Shown piece after piece: positions 47,210-56,624 of a stretch of 64,000 nt of DNA; position 1 is the stretch's first letter; the number at the start of each line of letters is the position of its first letter. The stretch is from Shewanella olleyana (lineage in GTDB: Bacteria > Pseudomonadota > Gammaproteobacteria > Enterobacterales > Shewanellaceae). Position numbers and translations under genes: made by a program. A model generated the notes under the pieces. That model ran no database searches. It had not been told where the DNA came from and saw only the letters and a program-made list of their open reading frames with translations. The DNA is taken from contig NZ_JAKILD010000002.1 of assembly GCF_023283825.1 (NCBI RefSeq), forward strand, positions 124,001 to 188,000. Direction: 5' to 3'.

Positions 47210-47998
47210 ATGAATAATGTCATTGTAGATAGCAAAATTCATAAAAACACCTCAGTGATAAGAGGACATGGCAGTGAGTTTGGAGAGAACGTTCATTTTG
47301 TACCTGTCATTGCGGATGAATTACGTCAACTGATGCTTGAGTACCCATGTTGTTTGTTGAAAAACAACCAAACAGGGCAGTTTGGCTTACATGCTTTATT
47401 GGGATTTGAGCCAGGCGAAAATTTATTTCTAAATGATAAAGGATGGTCTAGTCAATACATCCCACTGCATATTCGACGTCAACCTTTTATGGTAGGTTAC
47501 ACGAGTATGGAAGATGCTCCCAATGCTAAAAATACTGTATTAACTATCGATATGGATAATAAAAGAGTGGTCAATACTGATACTGATATTGATACTGATA
47601 CTGATATGCAACAGCATGCCGCTCATTTGTTATTTGATGGAAATGGTCAACCTACTGAATATTTGAAGCAAATGAATAAGATGGTATTTGACTTAGCCCA
47701 GGGGATCGTTAGAACAGAGCAGTTTGTTGCTGTTTTAGTTGAACACGACCTGATTGAATCAATACAACTTGGGGTGTCGATTAAACAACGCCTGCAGCGT
47801 GGCATGAATGAAAGTGATCGCCAAATTGAAAAAATAAACTTTGATGGTTTATACGTGATTAATGAACAAAAATTAGCTGCTTTATCAGGGGATTTATTAA
47901 ATCAGCTTCATCAAAATGGATACTTACAAGCCTGTTATTTAATAGCTGGTTCCATGGGGCAAATACAAAAAATGATTGCTATGCGAAATGAAGGTTAG
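47210..47998 (+). CDS. SapC-family protein
   Basis: The 262-residue cytoplasmic-looking protein shows the SapC pattern: HFVPVIADELRQLMLEYPC, GQFGLHALLGFEPGENLF and IRRQPFMVGY. SapC is named from a Campylobacter S-layer-associated protein, but in TonB receptor loci its function is unknown. A hexanucleotide repeat, GATACT-like, encodes Asp-Thr pairs (NTDTDIDTDTDM) near residue 123. It closes the receptor-halogenase-SapC set. AAAGGAAC precedes the ATG. Confidence 0.82.
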   Translation: MNNVIVDSKIHKNTSVIRGHGSEFGENVHFVPVIADELRQLMLEYPCCLLKNNQTGQFGLHALLGFEPGENLFLNDKGWSSQYIPLHIRRQPFMVGYTSMEDAPNAKNTVLTIDMDNKRVVNTDTDIDTDTDMQQHAAHLLFDGNGQPTEYLKQMNKMVFDLAQGIVRTEQFVAVLVEHDLIESIQLGVSIKQRLQRGMNESDRQIEKINFDGLYVINEQKLAALSGDLLNQLHQNGYLQACYLIAGSMGQIQKMIAMRNEG

Positions 47999-48580
47999 CT
48001 TTTCAGTTCTGCGGGACTTATCTATAGTGCATCTGAAAATTGATTGCAATTTAACAAACCGAATGATTTATGTAATAACTATCGGGATAAATAAGTGATC
48101 GATATTGTGTAGGCAAAATCACTTAGAACAAGGCAGAAATTGTAGCTAGCTAGTTGCTCTACCTACAAAATTTCTAACGAAGTTATAAACAATTTTAACT
48201 AGTAAGAATGATCATTTTTTTATGCTGATTGGGGTAAGCTACTACATATAACCTGACAAGCTATAAATCTTATCGGTTAAACATTATTTGTCGTTGCTTA
48301 TGACCTACAAGCCAGAAAACCTATCCAGCTATGGGTTTTATAGAGGCTGTATATTTTCAGTATATTCAGCTAGCTAACAGTATAACTTGAACCTAAAGCA
48401 TCACTATTCTAGCGGTTTATTGTAAATACTAAATTACTAATCAATAGTTATTTAAATCTTATTAAAACGGTCTAAAAGCTTGTTATTTGTAGCTTTATGT
48501 CAAACCAGTGGTAGCCAAACGTATCCTCGACTTAAAGAATATGATGATGAGTTATGTTGGCTAAAGAAGTTTTAGTAATA
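47999..48580. repeat. Long non-coding gap with an imperfect inverted repeat
   Basis: About 580 bp without a credible gene, between convergent sapC and the GH16 agarase. At about 48131-48177 the arms GCAGAAATTGTAG and CTACAAAATTTCT form an imperfect inverted repeat, flanked by AACAAGGC on one side and AACGAAGTTATAAAC on the other. The form recalls short dispersed repeats of Shewanella and Vibrio, from memory only. The segment 48190-48540 shows nothing I can name. Confidence 0.35.
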
Positions 48581-48617
48581 AAACACCCAATGTTAATACC
48601 CTAACATTGGGTGTTTT
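48581..48617 (-). terminator. Terminator of the GH16 agarase gene
   Basis: AAACACCCAATGTTA/TAACATTGGGTGTTT is a perfect 15-bp stem with a six-base loop, followed by TTTTATT on the minus strand. It lies 16 bp past the GH16 stop. Confidence 0.9.
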
Positions 48618-48632
48618 AAGTGAAGCGCTACG

Positions 48633-50000
48633 TTAATTACTCAACGAAAATCGCTGATTATCACCGTTATAACAACTCCATTGAGTGAGGGATGCACCAT
48701 CTGTGATCGCTTTACCTGCGATGTCTAAGCACTTATTACTGACTTTATTTCGAATTTCATATTGACCATTGCCTTTGTCGATAAGATTCCACATTTGATT
48801 TTGATTATTGCTATTACAAACCCATTGTTGAATTTTAGCGCCATCAGCCATTGACCCTGCTGCTAAATCCATGCATAGATTGCTAACGTTAGCTTTAATT
48901 GTGTAAAAACCATTTGAAAGTTGGGTAAAACTGAATTGTTGATCACTGTCGTTAGTATTACAGCTAGCTTGTTGATATGTAGTACCATTATTCATCTGGC
49001 TATTTTTCACATCAATACACTTATTGCTGTGTTTAGCTGTCATTTGATATCGCAGATTAGGCAAAATATCTCCGCCCGAGGTTCCATCACTTACCGGTTG
49101 ATAAACTCGAATCCAGTCTACAAACATTTTATTTTTACTTGAGTCGGCTAAATCCGCATCGGTAGCCACATTTCCTGCTTCAGAACGCCATGAGTGGTCC
49201 TCAGTATCTAAAATGATATACATTTCCTCATCCATAGTGTACTGATTTTTATCCATAATGGCGCCAGTATAGTCTTTGTCCTTCATGACAACTTCGGCCC
49301 AAGAACCTTGTGGTGTTTCTTGACCGTCAATGTAAAAGGTTACGTCAGTAGGGCTCTTCCAATACGCGCCAAAGCGATGAAAACCTTCACGCCAATAATT
49401 TCCCCAAACAGGAGTATTATGTGTTTGATCGTTAAAATCGCTTCTAATACTATTGTCGTTATTTCTCAAAAAGACATGAAAATTAGTTGACATATTTTGA
49501 GCAAACCATGTTTCACGCGCTCCACCATAAACTTCTAATATGTCTATTTCTCGTTCATCATTTTCGCTTAGTAGCCAAAAGTTAGAAGATAACTCTAAAT
49601 TACTCACTTTGATGCTGGCTTCCAGAAAAATCGGGAATTTAACTTTGGTTTTAGAGGTAATCACACCTGCATTAACCAGGTTAGGGGCTTTACGTGAAGC
49701 GCTAATAATCAAGTTTCCATCAGAGACCCAAGATTCACTGCTACTCCATCGTGTTAGTCCCGGCCCTTCCCAATTATTGAAATAGGTGTCATTCCATTTA
49801 CTGGTAAAGGTCGATGTTTTACCTGTGTAATTAAATGAATCGGAGTAATTTTCGTTTAACTTCCAAACCATTCCGCTCCCTGCATTGGCAGGTAATGGAA
49901 TCGTATCCCAATCGGCGCTAACCGCATATTGACCTGTCAGTAATAAAACACTACTACTGAACACAACGGCTTTGCTGATTTGACTGAGTTTATGTTTCAT
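48633..50000 (-). CDS. GH16 beta-agarase with C-terminal CBM13 (ricin-type) domain
   Basis: A secreted endo-beta-agarase that cuts agarose inside the chain to neoagaro-oligosaccharides. The 455-residue protein has a signal peptide (about residues 1-29, cleaved near AVSA), a GH16 jelly-roll domain to about residue 300, and a beta-trefoil module. The catalytic motif EIDILEVYG is at about residue 150 (nucleophile Glu, Asp, acid/base Glu). The domain opens DWDTIPLPANAGSGMVWKL, the usual start of agarases. Residues 315-455 hold CIDVKN, LCMDLA and CLDIAG, three ricin-type repeats. It follows GH86 by 161 bp on the same strand. Confidence 0.93.
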   Translation of the reverse strand: MKHKLSQISKAVVFSSSVLLLTGQYAVSADWDTIPLPANAGSGMVWKLNENYSDSFNYTGKTSTFTSKWNDTYFNNWEGPGLTRWSSSESWVSDGNLIISASRKAPNLVNAGVITSKTKVKFPIFLEASIKVSNLELSSNFWLLSENDEREIDILEVYGGARETWFAQNMSTNFHVFLRNNDNSIRSDFNDQTHNTPVWGNYWREGFHRFGAYWKSPTDVTFYIDGQETPQGSWAEVVMKDKDYTGAIMDKNQYTMDEEMYIILDTEDHSWRSEAGNVATDADLADSSKNKMFVDWIRVYQPVSDGTSGGDILPNLRYQMTAKHSNKCIDVKNSQMNNGTTYQQASCNTNDSDQQFSFTQLSNGFYTIKANVSNLCMDLAAGSMADGAKIQQWVCNSNNQNQMWNLIDKGNGQYEIRNKVSNKCLDIAGKAITDGASLTQWSCYNGDNQRFSLSN

Positions 50001-50050
50001 ATAGTTCCCTTAAATGATGACTTAATTTTTAATGAAAGTGTTGCTTGTGA

Positions 50051-50074
50051 CTATTCTTGCAACAACAAGAATAG
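50051..50074. other. Perfect inverted repeat between GH86 and GH16 genes
   Basis: CTATTCTTG/CAAGAATAG, a 9-bp stem with a six-base loop, with no T run after it. It lies in the 161-bp gap and may be an RNA stability or processing hairpin between two co-transcribed agarase genes. Confidence 0.5.
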
Positions 50075-50161
50075 ATCTCGCCTTCATGTTGTGTTGTGGA
50101 AAACATGAAAGCCAGATAGGTTGATTACCAGCATGCGTACCATGCAGGTTAACGAATAAGT

Positions 50162-52573
50162 TTATTGGTTATTACGCGTTAGCTGTTTTGAATGCTGGAA
50201 ATATTGCATTGATAGAGAGGTGACAAAACCGCCATCGTCATCAAATGTGAGCTCAATAGTGTTGTCTGTTTGAATAAATTGATTAGATATAGAGAGCTCA
50301 ATGACGCCAAAAAATTGTAAACGTCCTTCACCTTTGTGATATTGATCGTAGCCTCGATAATCAGCAGTAACCTCAACTGGCTGACTATTTATCATCACAT
50401 TGGGTGTGAGGGATTTACCGTGTTCACGACCAAGCCCAAGACGTAAAACAGCTTCTCCATTTTCTGCGATAACGACATCATTAATTGAAAAGTTTAAGGT
50501 GTTGTTAGCAGTGATCGGTTGTTTATATTTATCTGCGTAATACTTAGTTTCGATTTGTGTGTGGTTAAGTTCAATATCATTATCGTAACTCAGCTTAATA
50601 ATCACCGTAGCTTCTGCAGCAATTTCGAGTGAGTCGATAAATGCAATATCACTTACATTAGTTTCACTGAGCATAGGTGTTTGCTCATCGAGATAAAGCT
50701 GCTTAACCAATATTTCAGAAGGGGTGTTATCGCCTAAACCCAATAAAGTAATATCTACAGTTGTCGGCATATGCTCCAAACTATTAATTATTAAATAGGC
50801 ATTGCTTCCATCAACAAATGCATTTAACTGCATATCTAAATCGGTAGAAAAGCTGTCAACACGAGTGCCTTTCACTTCAGACCATAATTGATAAAATTTG
50901 ACCATGTCGGTATAGACATACTCATCACCAGTTTCACCTGTTTTTTCGAATTTTTGACGCATTAAACGTGTGTAATAGGGGACGGTGTCACTCAGTCTTC
51001 CCCATTCCGCTTTTATTGGCACAAATGGAATAGCCATCTCGATCTGATCTGGTCTTTCTAGAAAAGACATTAGCTGACCATTAATGGCTTTTAAGTGAAA
51101 CCAATCACGATATGCGAGCCACGGCTGATTAAATAAGGAATGGGTTTGGGCGCCAAATTCAGATACAAGAAAAGGTTTAATATCGCCTAAAGACAAATGC
51201 ATATAATGTTCTAGCATATCGAAACTTGCTTCAATATTACTACCAGTACGTAGCTCTGTTCTGTCTTGAAATGCAGGGAAATCATAGAAGTGTAATGAAA
51301 TAAAATCCATATCATTACCTGCCACGTCAATAAATGCTTTATCACGTGTTTCCCAGCGTTGAAAGTTTTGTTTATCAAAATCTGGGAAAGCAACGGTGTA
51401 TCCACCAATTAATACATTGTCATTGGTATAAACACCATCGACTGTTACGGTTTTAATGGCTTTAGCAACATTGCTGTGGAATTGAAACACTTGATTTACA
51501 GAAGCTGGGTCGTCAGCAATATCAACTAATTCGTATAAAGGTTCATTCATGACTTCTATGTATTTAGGCTTTGGTTGGCCATAAATATCAACACCATCAT
51601 TTTTGTTGAAGTATTTTGCTATAAATTGACCCATATAATCGCCAGTAGCTGTTCCAAAAGGCTCCTCAGTGGTGTCAAGCTGTGAGAATGCCCATCCTTG
51701 GCCTGTGTCTTTCCCATCTGGCCAGTATGGGTGCTGTTGAGCAGCAACAACCATGTTGGCGTTACGGTGTTCGTGTTGACGTTTCTTTTCGGCTGTTTTG
51801 TCGGTGCCAGTGGTATAGATCCAACGACTATTACCACCATTGTTAGTGGCAATTTCAGCATCTACATAACCTGCATTAATTGATGATTCTGGTAGTAAAC
51901 TTAATTGATAATGCATGCCGCCTGTATCTCTACCAAAATAGACGTCATAGCCTTCAACAAATTCAGTAATAAGATCCTCTGATTCATTTGTACCCACTGA
52001 ATACCAATCATTTTCAGTATGAGATGCATGGACGGTAATAAACTTTTCTCTTGTAAAACTATCAACGCCATTAACACTATGAACAGTATCTAAATTAAAC
52101 GACAACTGAGTATTTTCTACTGCTAGTTTATTAATCGTGGTTATGACAAAACGAGTGTTAAATGTTCCAAGGGAGATTGTTGCAATGGTTTCGGTAGCAA
52201 TGTGTTCTGCAGACATGAGTTGAACGCTGACGGTGTCACCATTATTAATTTTACTTGATGTACTCGTGTAATCAGCACCGTTTATTGAGAATTCGCCTTT
52301 ATCAATACTGATATCAATTTCAGTATCTATACCACTGATAGTAACAAGGTTAGATGAAGCTAAAGTTGAAAGTGGAATATCATTTAATGGTGTAAAAATG
52401 ACCTCGTCGATACTCGTATCAGGCACGGGTGTACTTGAGTCTGGCGGACTAATTATATCTGTTGTGTCATCAGAGGCTGTATTTGAATCACTTCCTCCAC
52501 AAGCAGTTAAGGTCGTTAATAGAACGAAGGTAATCATAGCCAAATATAAAGGCTGACTTGCATATTGTTTCAT
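50162..52573 (-). CDS. GH86 beta-agarase, lipoprotein
   Basis: GH86 enzymes are endo-acting beta-agarases or porphyranases. The 803-residue protein starts MKQYASQPLYLAM and has a lipobox LTAC followed by GGSDS, so it should sit in the outer membrane. An N-terminal beta-rich region (about residues 50-180) precedes a TIM barrel and a C-terminal beta-sandwich. The likely acid/base Glu is in IEVMNEPLYE (about residue 342) and the nucleophile in LVSEFGAQ (about residue 471). I choose the ATG at 52571-52573 over a GTG three codons earlier. Agarose against porphyran specificity cannot be told apart by eye; the absence of sulfatases favours agarose. Confidence 0.88.
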   Translation of the reverse strand: MKQYASQPLYLAMITFVLLTTLTACGGSDSNTASDDTTDIISPPDSSTPVPDTSIDEVIFTPLNDIPLSTLASSNLVTISGIDTEIDISIDKGEFSINGADYTSTSSKINNGDTVSVQLMSAEHIATETIATISLGTFNTRFVITTINKLAVENTQLSFNLDTVHSVNGVDSFTREKFITVHASHTENDWYSVGTNESEDLITEFVEGYDVYFGRDTGGMHYQLSLLPESSINAGYVDAEIATNNGGNSRWIYTTGTDKTAEKKRQHEHRNANMVVAAQQHPYWPDGKDTGQGWAFSQLDTTEEPFGTATGDYMGQFIAKYFNKNDGVDIYGQPKPKYIEVMNEPLYELVDIADDPASVNQVFQFHSNVAKAIKTVTVDGVYTNDNVLIGGYTVAFPDFDKQNFQRWETRDKAFIDVAGNDMDFISLHFYDFPAFQDRTELRTGSNIEASFDMLEHYMHLSLGDIKPFLVSEFGAQTHSLFNQPWLAYRDWFHLKAINGQLMSFLERPDQIEMAIPFVPIKAEWGRLSDTVPYYTRLMRQKFEKTGETGDEYVYTDMVKFYQLWSEVKGTRVDSFSTDLDMQLNAFVDGSNAYLIINSLEHMPTTVDITLLGLGDNTPSEILVKQLYLDEQTPMLSETNVSDIAFIDSLEIAAEATVIIKLSYDNDIELNHTQIETKYYADKYKQPITANNTLNFSINDVVIAENGEAVLRLGLGREHGKSLTPNVMINSQPVEVTADYRGYDQYHKGEGRLQFFGVIELSISNQFIQTDNTIELTFDDDGGFVTSLSMQYFQHSKQLTRNNQ

Positions 52574-53112
52574 GATGCTCACTTATGTTTAATACAGTTA
52601 GAGTAGGCGGGTTAACTGCACAGTGATGACATCAAATTCGTTTAAAGCAACAAAGTACTTACTTACGAATAAATCCTGTATCCCCAATTGACTTATTAAT
52701 AAATTAACATTGTTACCATTAAATTGTTAACAAAATTTATAGTTTTCGATATATTTATTTTGGTTGAAATTATTTGATGCATTAAGGTATTGTTTTTAAA
52801 TATTTATATGAATAATTTGCGTTATAAATAATTTTGGTTTCAATATAATTAAATTTAGTTGTGGGCAGTGTATAAGTTATAATTGATTTTAAATTCAGAT
52901 GCTTATATCAAATGAGTAATGAAGCGATTCTAGGTATTGCAAAGTGTGTTATGGGGGGGCAAGGGTATTGAGGTGTTGAAATAACAACTTTCGCAATGTA
53001 CTCATGTTTTACATTTGATAATTGCAAGGTTTAACTCAGCGCTGATTGTTTTGTGGGAGGATCAATATTCGATGCAATTGATTAATTTTCGGGCGTCTGT
53101 AATAAATACAAT
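52574..53112. other. Upstream region of GH86 gene
   Basis: About 540 bp of very AT-rich sequence. A perfect palindrome copy lies at 52724-52733 and a partial one (TTGTTACCATT) 15 bp before it. A G-run (seven G, then GGG) lies at about 52953-52967. No gene is seen. Confidence 0.5.
52724..52733. promoter_or_regulatory. TTGTTAACAA palindrome (copy 6), before GH86
   Basis: Perfect palindrome, extended AAATTGTTAACAAAATTT, 150 bp before the GH86 start and the only full copy serving the GH86-GH16 pair. Confidence 0.68.
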
Positions 53113-53143
53113 AAAAAAGGACAGAGGTTAGGCTGCCCTTTAA
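53113..53143 (-). terminator. Terminator of the GntR-type regulator gene
   Basis: On the minus strand AAAGGGCAG/CTGTCCTTT with one bulge and loop CCTAACCT is followed by a T run. It lies 57 bp past the regulator stop. Confidence 0.7.
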
Positions 53144-53199
53144 ACGTCAGTTTGAATATAGCTTTTATTTTATCTAGCTTTATATTTACTAAGCTTAGA

Positions 53200-53817
53200 T
53201 CATTTAATGTTCGCTTTGATTGCTTTAACGGCACTAGTAATATCACCGTCACGTAAAGCTTGCAAGATCCCTCTGTGTTCATTAACACATTCAGAACTTG
53301 TAGTAATTCGTTTGTAGTTTAAACGCATTCTCATTACGTATGGATACCAAATATTGACGAGATCTTCGCCACCAGCTTTATTAATTAAATAGTTATGAAA
53401 CGAGATATCTATTTTAGTGACTTCTGTATAATCTTCGTCATCAAAAGCACCTTGTAAATCATCGAGAATATTTTCTAACTGCCCTAAATCCTCTTCATTC
53501 AATGGATTGTTTTTTAAGCTTTCAATGGCATAAACTTCGATATTTCTTCGCAAATTAATCATCAGCTTTTGCAGTTTAGGCTCTAGTACGCTATTAACTG
53601 ATGCGCCGCAATTGTTCTTTGAAATTAATAAGCCTTCTTTAGTCAACTGTAAAATAACGTCACGAATAGGGCCGCGTGATAATCCAAAACGTTTAGCTAA
53701 CTCTTGTTCATTTAATTTAGTATTCGGTGCTAAATCACCGGCAATGATATCTGATCTGAGTTGATCTGCAATTTGGTCTTTAACTGATAAAATTTTAGTT
53801 GGTTTTGCAGTAGCCAT
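53200..53817 (-). CDS. GntR-family (FadR/FCD subgroup) transcription regulator of the agar locus
   Basis: The 205-residue protein has an N-terminal winged helix-turn-helix (SVKDQIADQLRSDIIAG, then LNEQELAKRFGLSRGPIRD) and an all-helical FCD effector domain. The domain has the metal or effector residues DISFHNYL and NEHRGIL. It is the only recognised regulator in the agar region. Upstream are a perfect TTGTTAACAA (53999) and a half-site (TTGTTAAAAA, 53894), so it probably regulates itself. Members of the FadR group bind short palindromes of the T-GT-AC-A kind, which the repeat fits. GGAAAC lies before the ATG at 53815-53817; a TTG six codons earlier is less likely. The effector is unknown; a neoagaro sugar, galactose or a keto-deoxy acid is plausible. 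Confidence 0.88.
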   Translation of the reverse strand: MATAKPTKILSVKDQIADQLRSDIIAGDLAPNTKLNEQELAKRFGLSRGPIRDVILQLTKEGLLISKNNCGASVNSVLEPKLQKLMINLRRNIEVYAIESLKNNPLNEEDLGQLENILDDLQGAFDDEDYTEVTKIDISFHNYLINKAGGEDLVNIWYPYVMRMRLNYKRITTSSECVNEHRGILQALRDGDITSAVKAIKANIK

Positions 53818-54157
53818 GTTGTTTCCGCTATTCAATATTATATTTAAACATTCTAGACACTTAAGTCATTTAATACAATTGTCAAATGTCATATTGTTAA
53901 AAATATACACAATATTATTTTGCAAGTTATTGATAGTAAAGGAGAGGGGGGGAGGTAGGGATGTATTTTTATATAAAAAATGCCCTGGGTACGTTTTATT
54001 GTTAACAAAGTTTATGTCGTTAATTGACGATAAACGAACGTAATATGCAATAAAAGTACTAGGGCAACTCTGGAGACCTAACCAGATTCAATCGATCCAC
54101 AAAAGTGGATCAAAATTAAGACGACTTATTGGGGATATAAGACGCCTTAAAAATCAA
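53818..54157. other. Region between GntR gene and second GH50 gene
   Basis: 340 bp with a half-palindrome at 53894, a G-rich purine run at 53941-53960, a perfect palindrome at 53999, and a small hairpin (GATCCAC/GTGGATC) near 54095-54112. No gene is seen. Confidence 0.5.
53999..54008. promoter_or_regulatory. TTGTTAACAA palindrome (copy 7), before the GntR gene
   Basis: Perfect palindrome 182 bp before the regulator ATG on its upstream side, which suggests autoregulation. Extended TATTGTTAACAAAG. Confidence 0.66.
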
Positions 54158-56569
54158 TTATTTTTGACCGAAACGACGTTGATACATCTTACTATTTATT
54201 TCCTTAGCCGCTTCAACCATATATGGGTAAGGCGTGTCAGTAACTGAAATAAAGCCAACATTATAATTTTCGCCATCATAGGCACGCCCCGTTATAGGTG
54301 AGTCTATATACTGGAACCAATGCGCACCAATGAAGTAAGGGTTATCGATGAGGGAGTTCATGTAATCTTTATACATTACAGCACGATCCTGTTGATCTGC
54401 AGCGTGAATAAGACCTGGATGGTATAAACCTGAATCTTTAGCACCAATATGAAATTCGCCAATGATGCTTGGCATGTCAATATCAGCTAAAAATTGCCAT
54501 TTCTGTTTCGGTAAACCTTCTTTATAAGAATTAAAACTGATGACATCTACAAATTTTGCTGATGACTTAACAACTTCTATCGGCATCCCCCAATCTGGGA
54601 ATCGCGAGCCTAAGTACATATGGTTTGGCAGGTATTGCTGTAATGCTTTATCTACAGTGCTAAAATATTTATCAGCATAGGTTGTTAATAACAAACCATA
54701 ATCAACGACTTGGTTATCATTATTGATTGATGAATCGATACCTTTATCAAATTCAGCCCAATCTGATATGTTGGTCCCCCATACAGCGTTAAGTTTTTCA
54801 ATCTGTTGGTACTTTTGTTTCATAACACGTGTGAATACCGCTTTTGTTGGGACCTCAGCACCATCACGTGTCAATGTGTTAACCACGATGCCATAGTGGC
54901 TAGCAATACTGTCGGAGCGTCCAAAACTTTTCTCGTTATCAATGAATATACCGACACACCACGGGTTATTTTTTACTTCTTCGTAAACAGCTTTTGCTGT
55001 GGCCAAAGCTCTTTTTTCAAACTCGGGATCAAATACATCTGGCATTGGCGCCCAAAAATCATCGCCACTGGATACCGTTTTATAATCACCGATTATCCAA
55101 CCGTTGGCAAAATATGGGATTTTATTATTGTCGTAGTAACGTGGATCAGTCCAATTACCTAATGAAGTGAAGCCCCAGTCCAGCATACGGTTAACGGTTG
55201 TATCTTCCCATGCTTGCATATAGCCTTCAGGTTGCTGGCCATATTTTCTTTCTAAATTCGCTGCGTAAAAACTATAAGTTTCACCATGTTTTACTGGCCC
55301 CGAGTGAGCACTTCTTCGATAACCGAAATGTTTTCCTAAAGGTTCATCGTAGCTAGGTAACCAACTAAACATTTTGGCTCGCACTTCTGATGAGACAAAG
55401 CGGCTATTAATAGCCTCTTCACTAACTCTATTGAGTTTTTGCGAATCTTCAGGTGTTACCTCTTCATCAGTAGGTTGTACTATATAGCTTTGATCAAAAT
55501 CGTAACCAGTCATGGTAGATGAGTTTGATAATCGAATAATATCAATACCTGTTGCTATATAAAGAAAACCATCAGGGTCAACTAAAGACCATTTGTTATT
55601 GACCTTTTCAGCACGGAAAAAGCCAGTCGCATTTAATTTAGGGCCATTTAACCATCCACCATATTGACTTCGGCCATCTGCAACTTTACCTGTTAAGGTT
55701 TTAGCTTCTTGCTGTCTTTGTTGTTCAAACTGAACGTCAGTAGTAATTTTGCCAATAAAATCATCAGTATTATTTTGTCCATATTGGTCGACAATATTGG
55801 TTAAGAATAATGGATTAAATTCAGGGTTCTGACGTAATTGCATTTTGCTAACCATAATTTGTTTATCATGGAGATTACTTTGAACGCTTAAGCTAATACG
55901 CGAAATACCCTTGGTATTAAGATTTTTTTTGCCCCACATAGAGGTAAACTGACTTTCTTCACTTTTCCATGTATCAGGGTTAGATCGCAGTCCTGAAGTA
56001 AAATTAAGCTCTACTTTATGATCGCCATCAGGTGTCCCTAAATCGTGTCCAGCCATTTTTGCGTAGTAAATTTGTGGTTTGGTGCCTGCTGGTACACTTA
56101 CTGTGCGAGTGTAGTTAGCACCATCAATATCACTAATATCTAGATAAAGTTGAACACTATGCTGACCTGGATTACTGATCTCAAATGCTAAATTGAAATC
56201 AGTTAAATCACTCCAGTCCCATGGTGTTTTAGGGGCAAAGCTGACATTGCTGTAACTGTTTTCTTTAGAAAGAAAATTTACATAAAGTACAGCATCTTTT
56301 AATTGAGTTTTTGCAGCGTTAACAGAAATGACATTTTTAATATTATCTTCACTGGAAAAGTTAATTAAATCGATAGTTTGTAATTCGGTTGAGCTTGATT
56401 GTTGGTTAATCAATTGTGAGTTAGCGTTAGATTCAGAGTGAACTGTTTTCTTGGTTGAATCATTTTGGCATGCTCCTAACGAGAGTAACAACGCAGAAAA
56501 TAACATTACTTGCTGACTAAGCTTAAATCGATTGCTGCCGGTTTTATTTTCACTCTTTACGCTATTCAT
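54158..56569 (-). CDS. GH50 beta-agarase, lipoprotein (second copy)
   Basis: The 803-residue protein is a paralogue of the GH50 enzyme at 39.8-42.2 kb with the same order of parts: lipobox LGAC (near residue 34), an N-terminal beta-sandwich, then the GH50 barrel. The acid/base Glu is likely in GIFIDNEKSFG (about residue 545) and the nucleophile in IIGEFHIG (about residue 705). The two copies share long near-identical stretches, such as the GYRRS and YDGENYNVGF regions, and differ widely at the N terminus. It is transcribed toward the GntR gene and has its own palindrome 45 bp before the ATG. Confidence 0.9.
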   Translation of the reverse strand: MNSVKSENKTGSNRFKLSQQVMLFSALLLSLGACQNDSTKKTVHSESNANSQLINQQSSSTELQTIDLINFSSEDNIKNVISVNAAKTQLKDAVLYVNFLSKENSYSNVSFAPKTPWDWSDLTDFNLAFEISNPGQHSVQLYLDISDIDGANYTRTVSVPAGTKPQIYYAKMAGHDLGTPDGDHKVELNFTSGLRSNPDTWKSEESQFTSMWGKKNLNTKGISRISLSVQSNLHDKQIMVSKMQLRQNPEFNPLFLTNIVDQYGQNNTDDFIGKITTDVQFEQQRQQEAKTLTGKVADGRSQYGGWLNGPKLNATGFFRAEKVNNKWSLVDPDGFLYIATGIDIIRLSNSSTMTGYDFDQSYIVQPTDEEVTPEDSQKLNRVSEEAINSRFVSSEVRAKMFSWLPSYDEPLGKHFGYRRSAHSGPVKHGETYSFYAANLERKYGQQPEGYMQAWEDTTVNRMLDWGFTSLGNWTDPRYYDNNKIPYFANGWIIGDYKTVSSGDDFWAPMPDVFDPEFEKRALATAKAVYEEVKNNPWCVGIFIDNEKSFGRSDSIASHYGIVVNTLTRDGAEVPTKAVFTRVMKQKYQQIEKLNAVWGTNISDWAEFDKGIDSSINNDNQVVDYGLLLTTYADKYFSTVDKALQQYLPNHMYLGSRFPDWGMPIEVVKSSAKFVDVISFNSYKEGLPKQKWQFLADIDMPSIIGEFHIGAKDSGLYHPGLIHAADQQDRAVMYKDYMNSLIDNPYFIGAHWFQYIDSPITGRAYDGENYNVGFISVTDTPYPYMVEAAKEINSKMYQRRFGQK

Positions 56570-56614
56570 AATTTACTTTCCATAACCAGTTACGACATAG
56601 TTGCTAATTTGATT

Positions 56615-56624
56615 TTGTTAACAA
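56615..56624. promoter_or_regulatory. TTGTTAACAA palindrome (copy 8), before second GH50
   Basis: Perfect palindrome, extended TTTTGTTAACAATC, 45 bp before the GH50 ATG. Confidence 0.68.

Noticed and set aside
53082..53288. 68-codon frame over the end of the GntR gene
   Set aside because: It overlaps the regulator and its terminator in another frame.
53894..53903. TTGTTAAAAA near the GntR start as a full operator
   Set aside because: The right arm is missing; it is noted only as a possible weak half-site.
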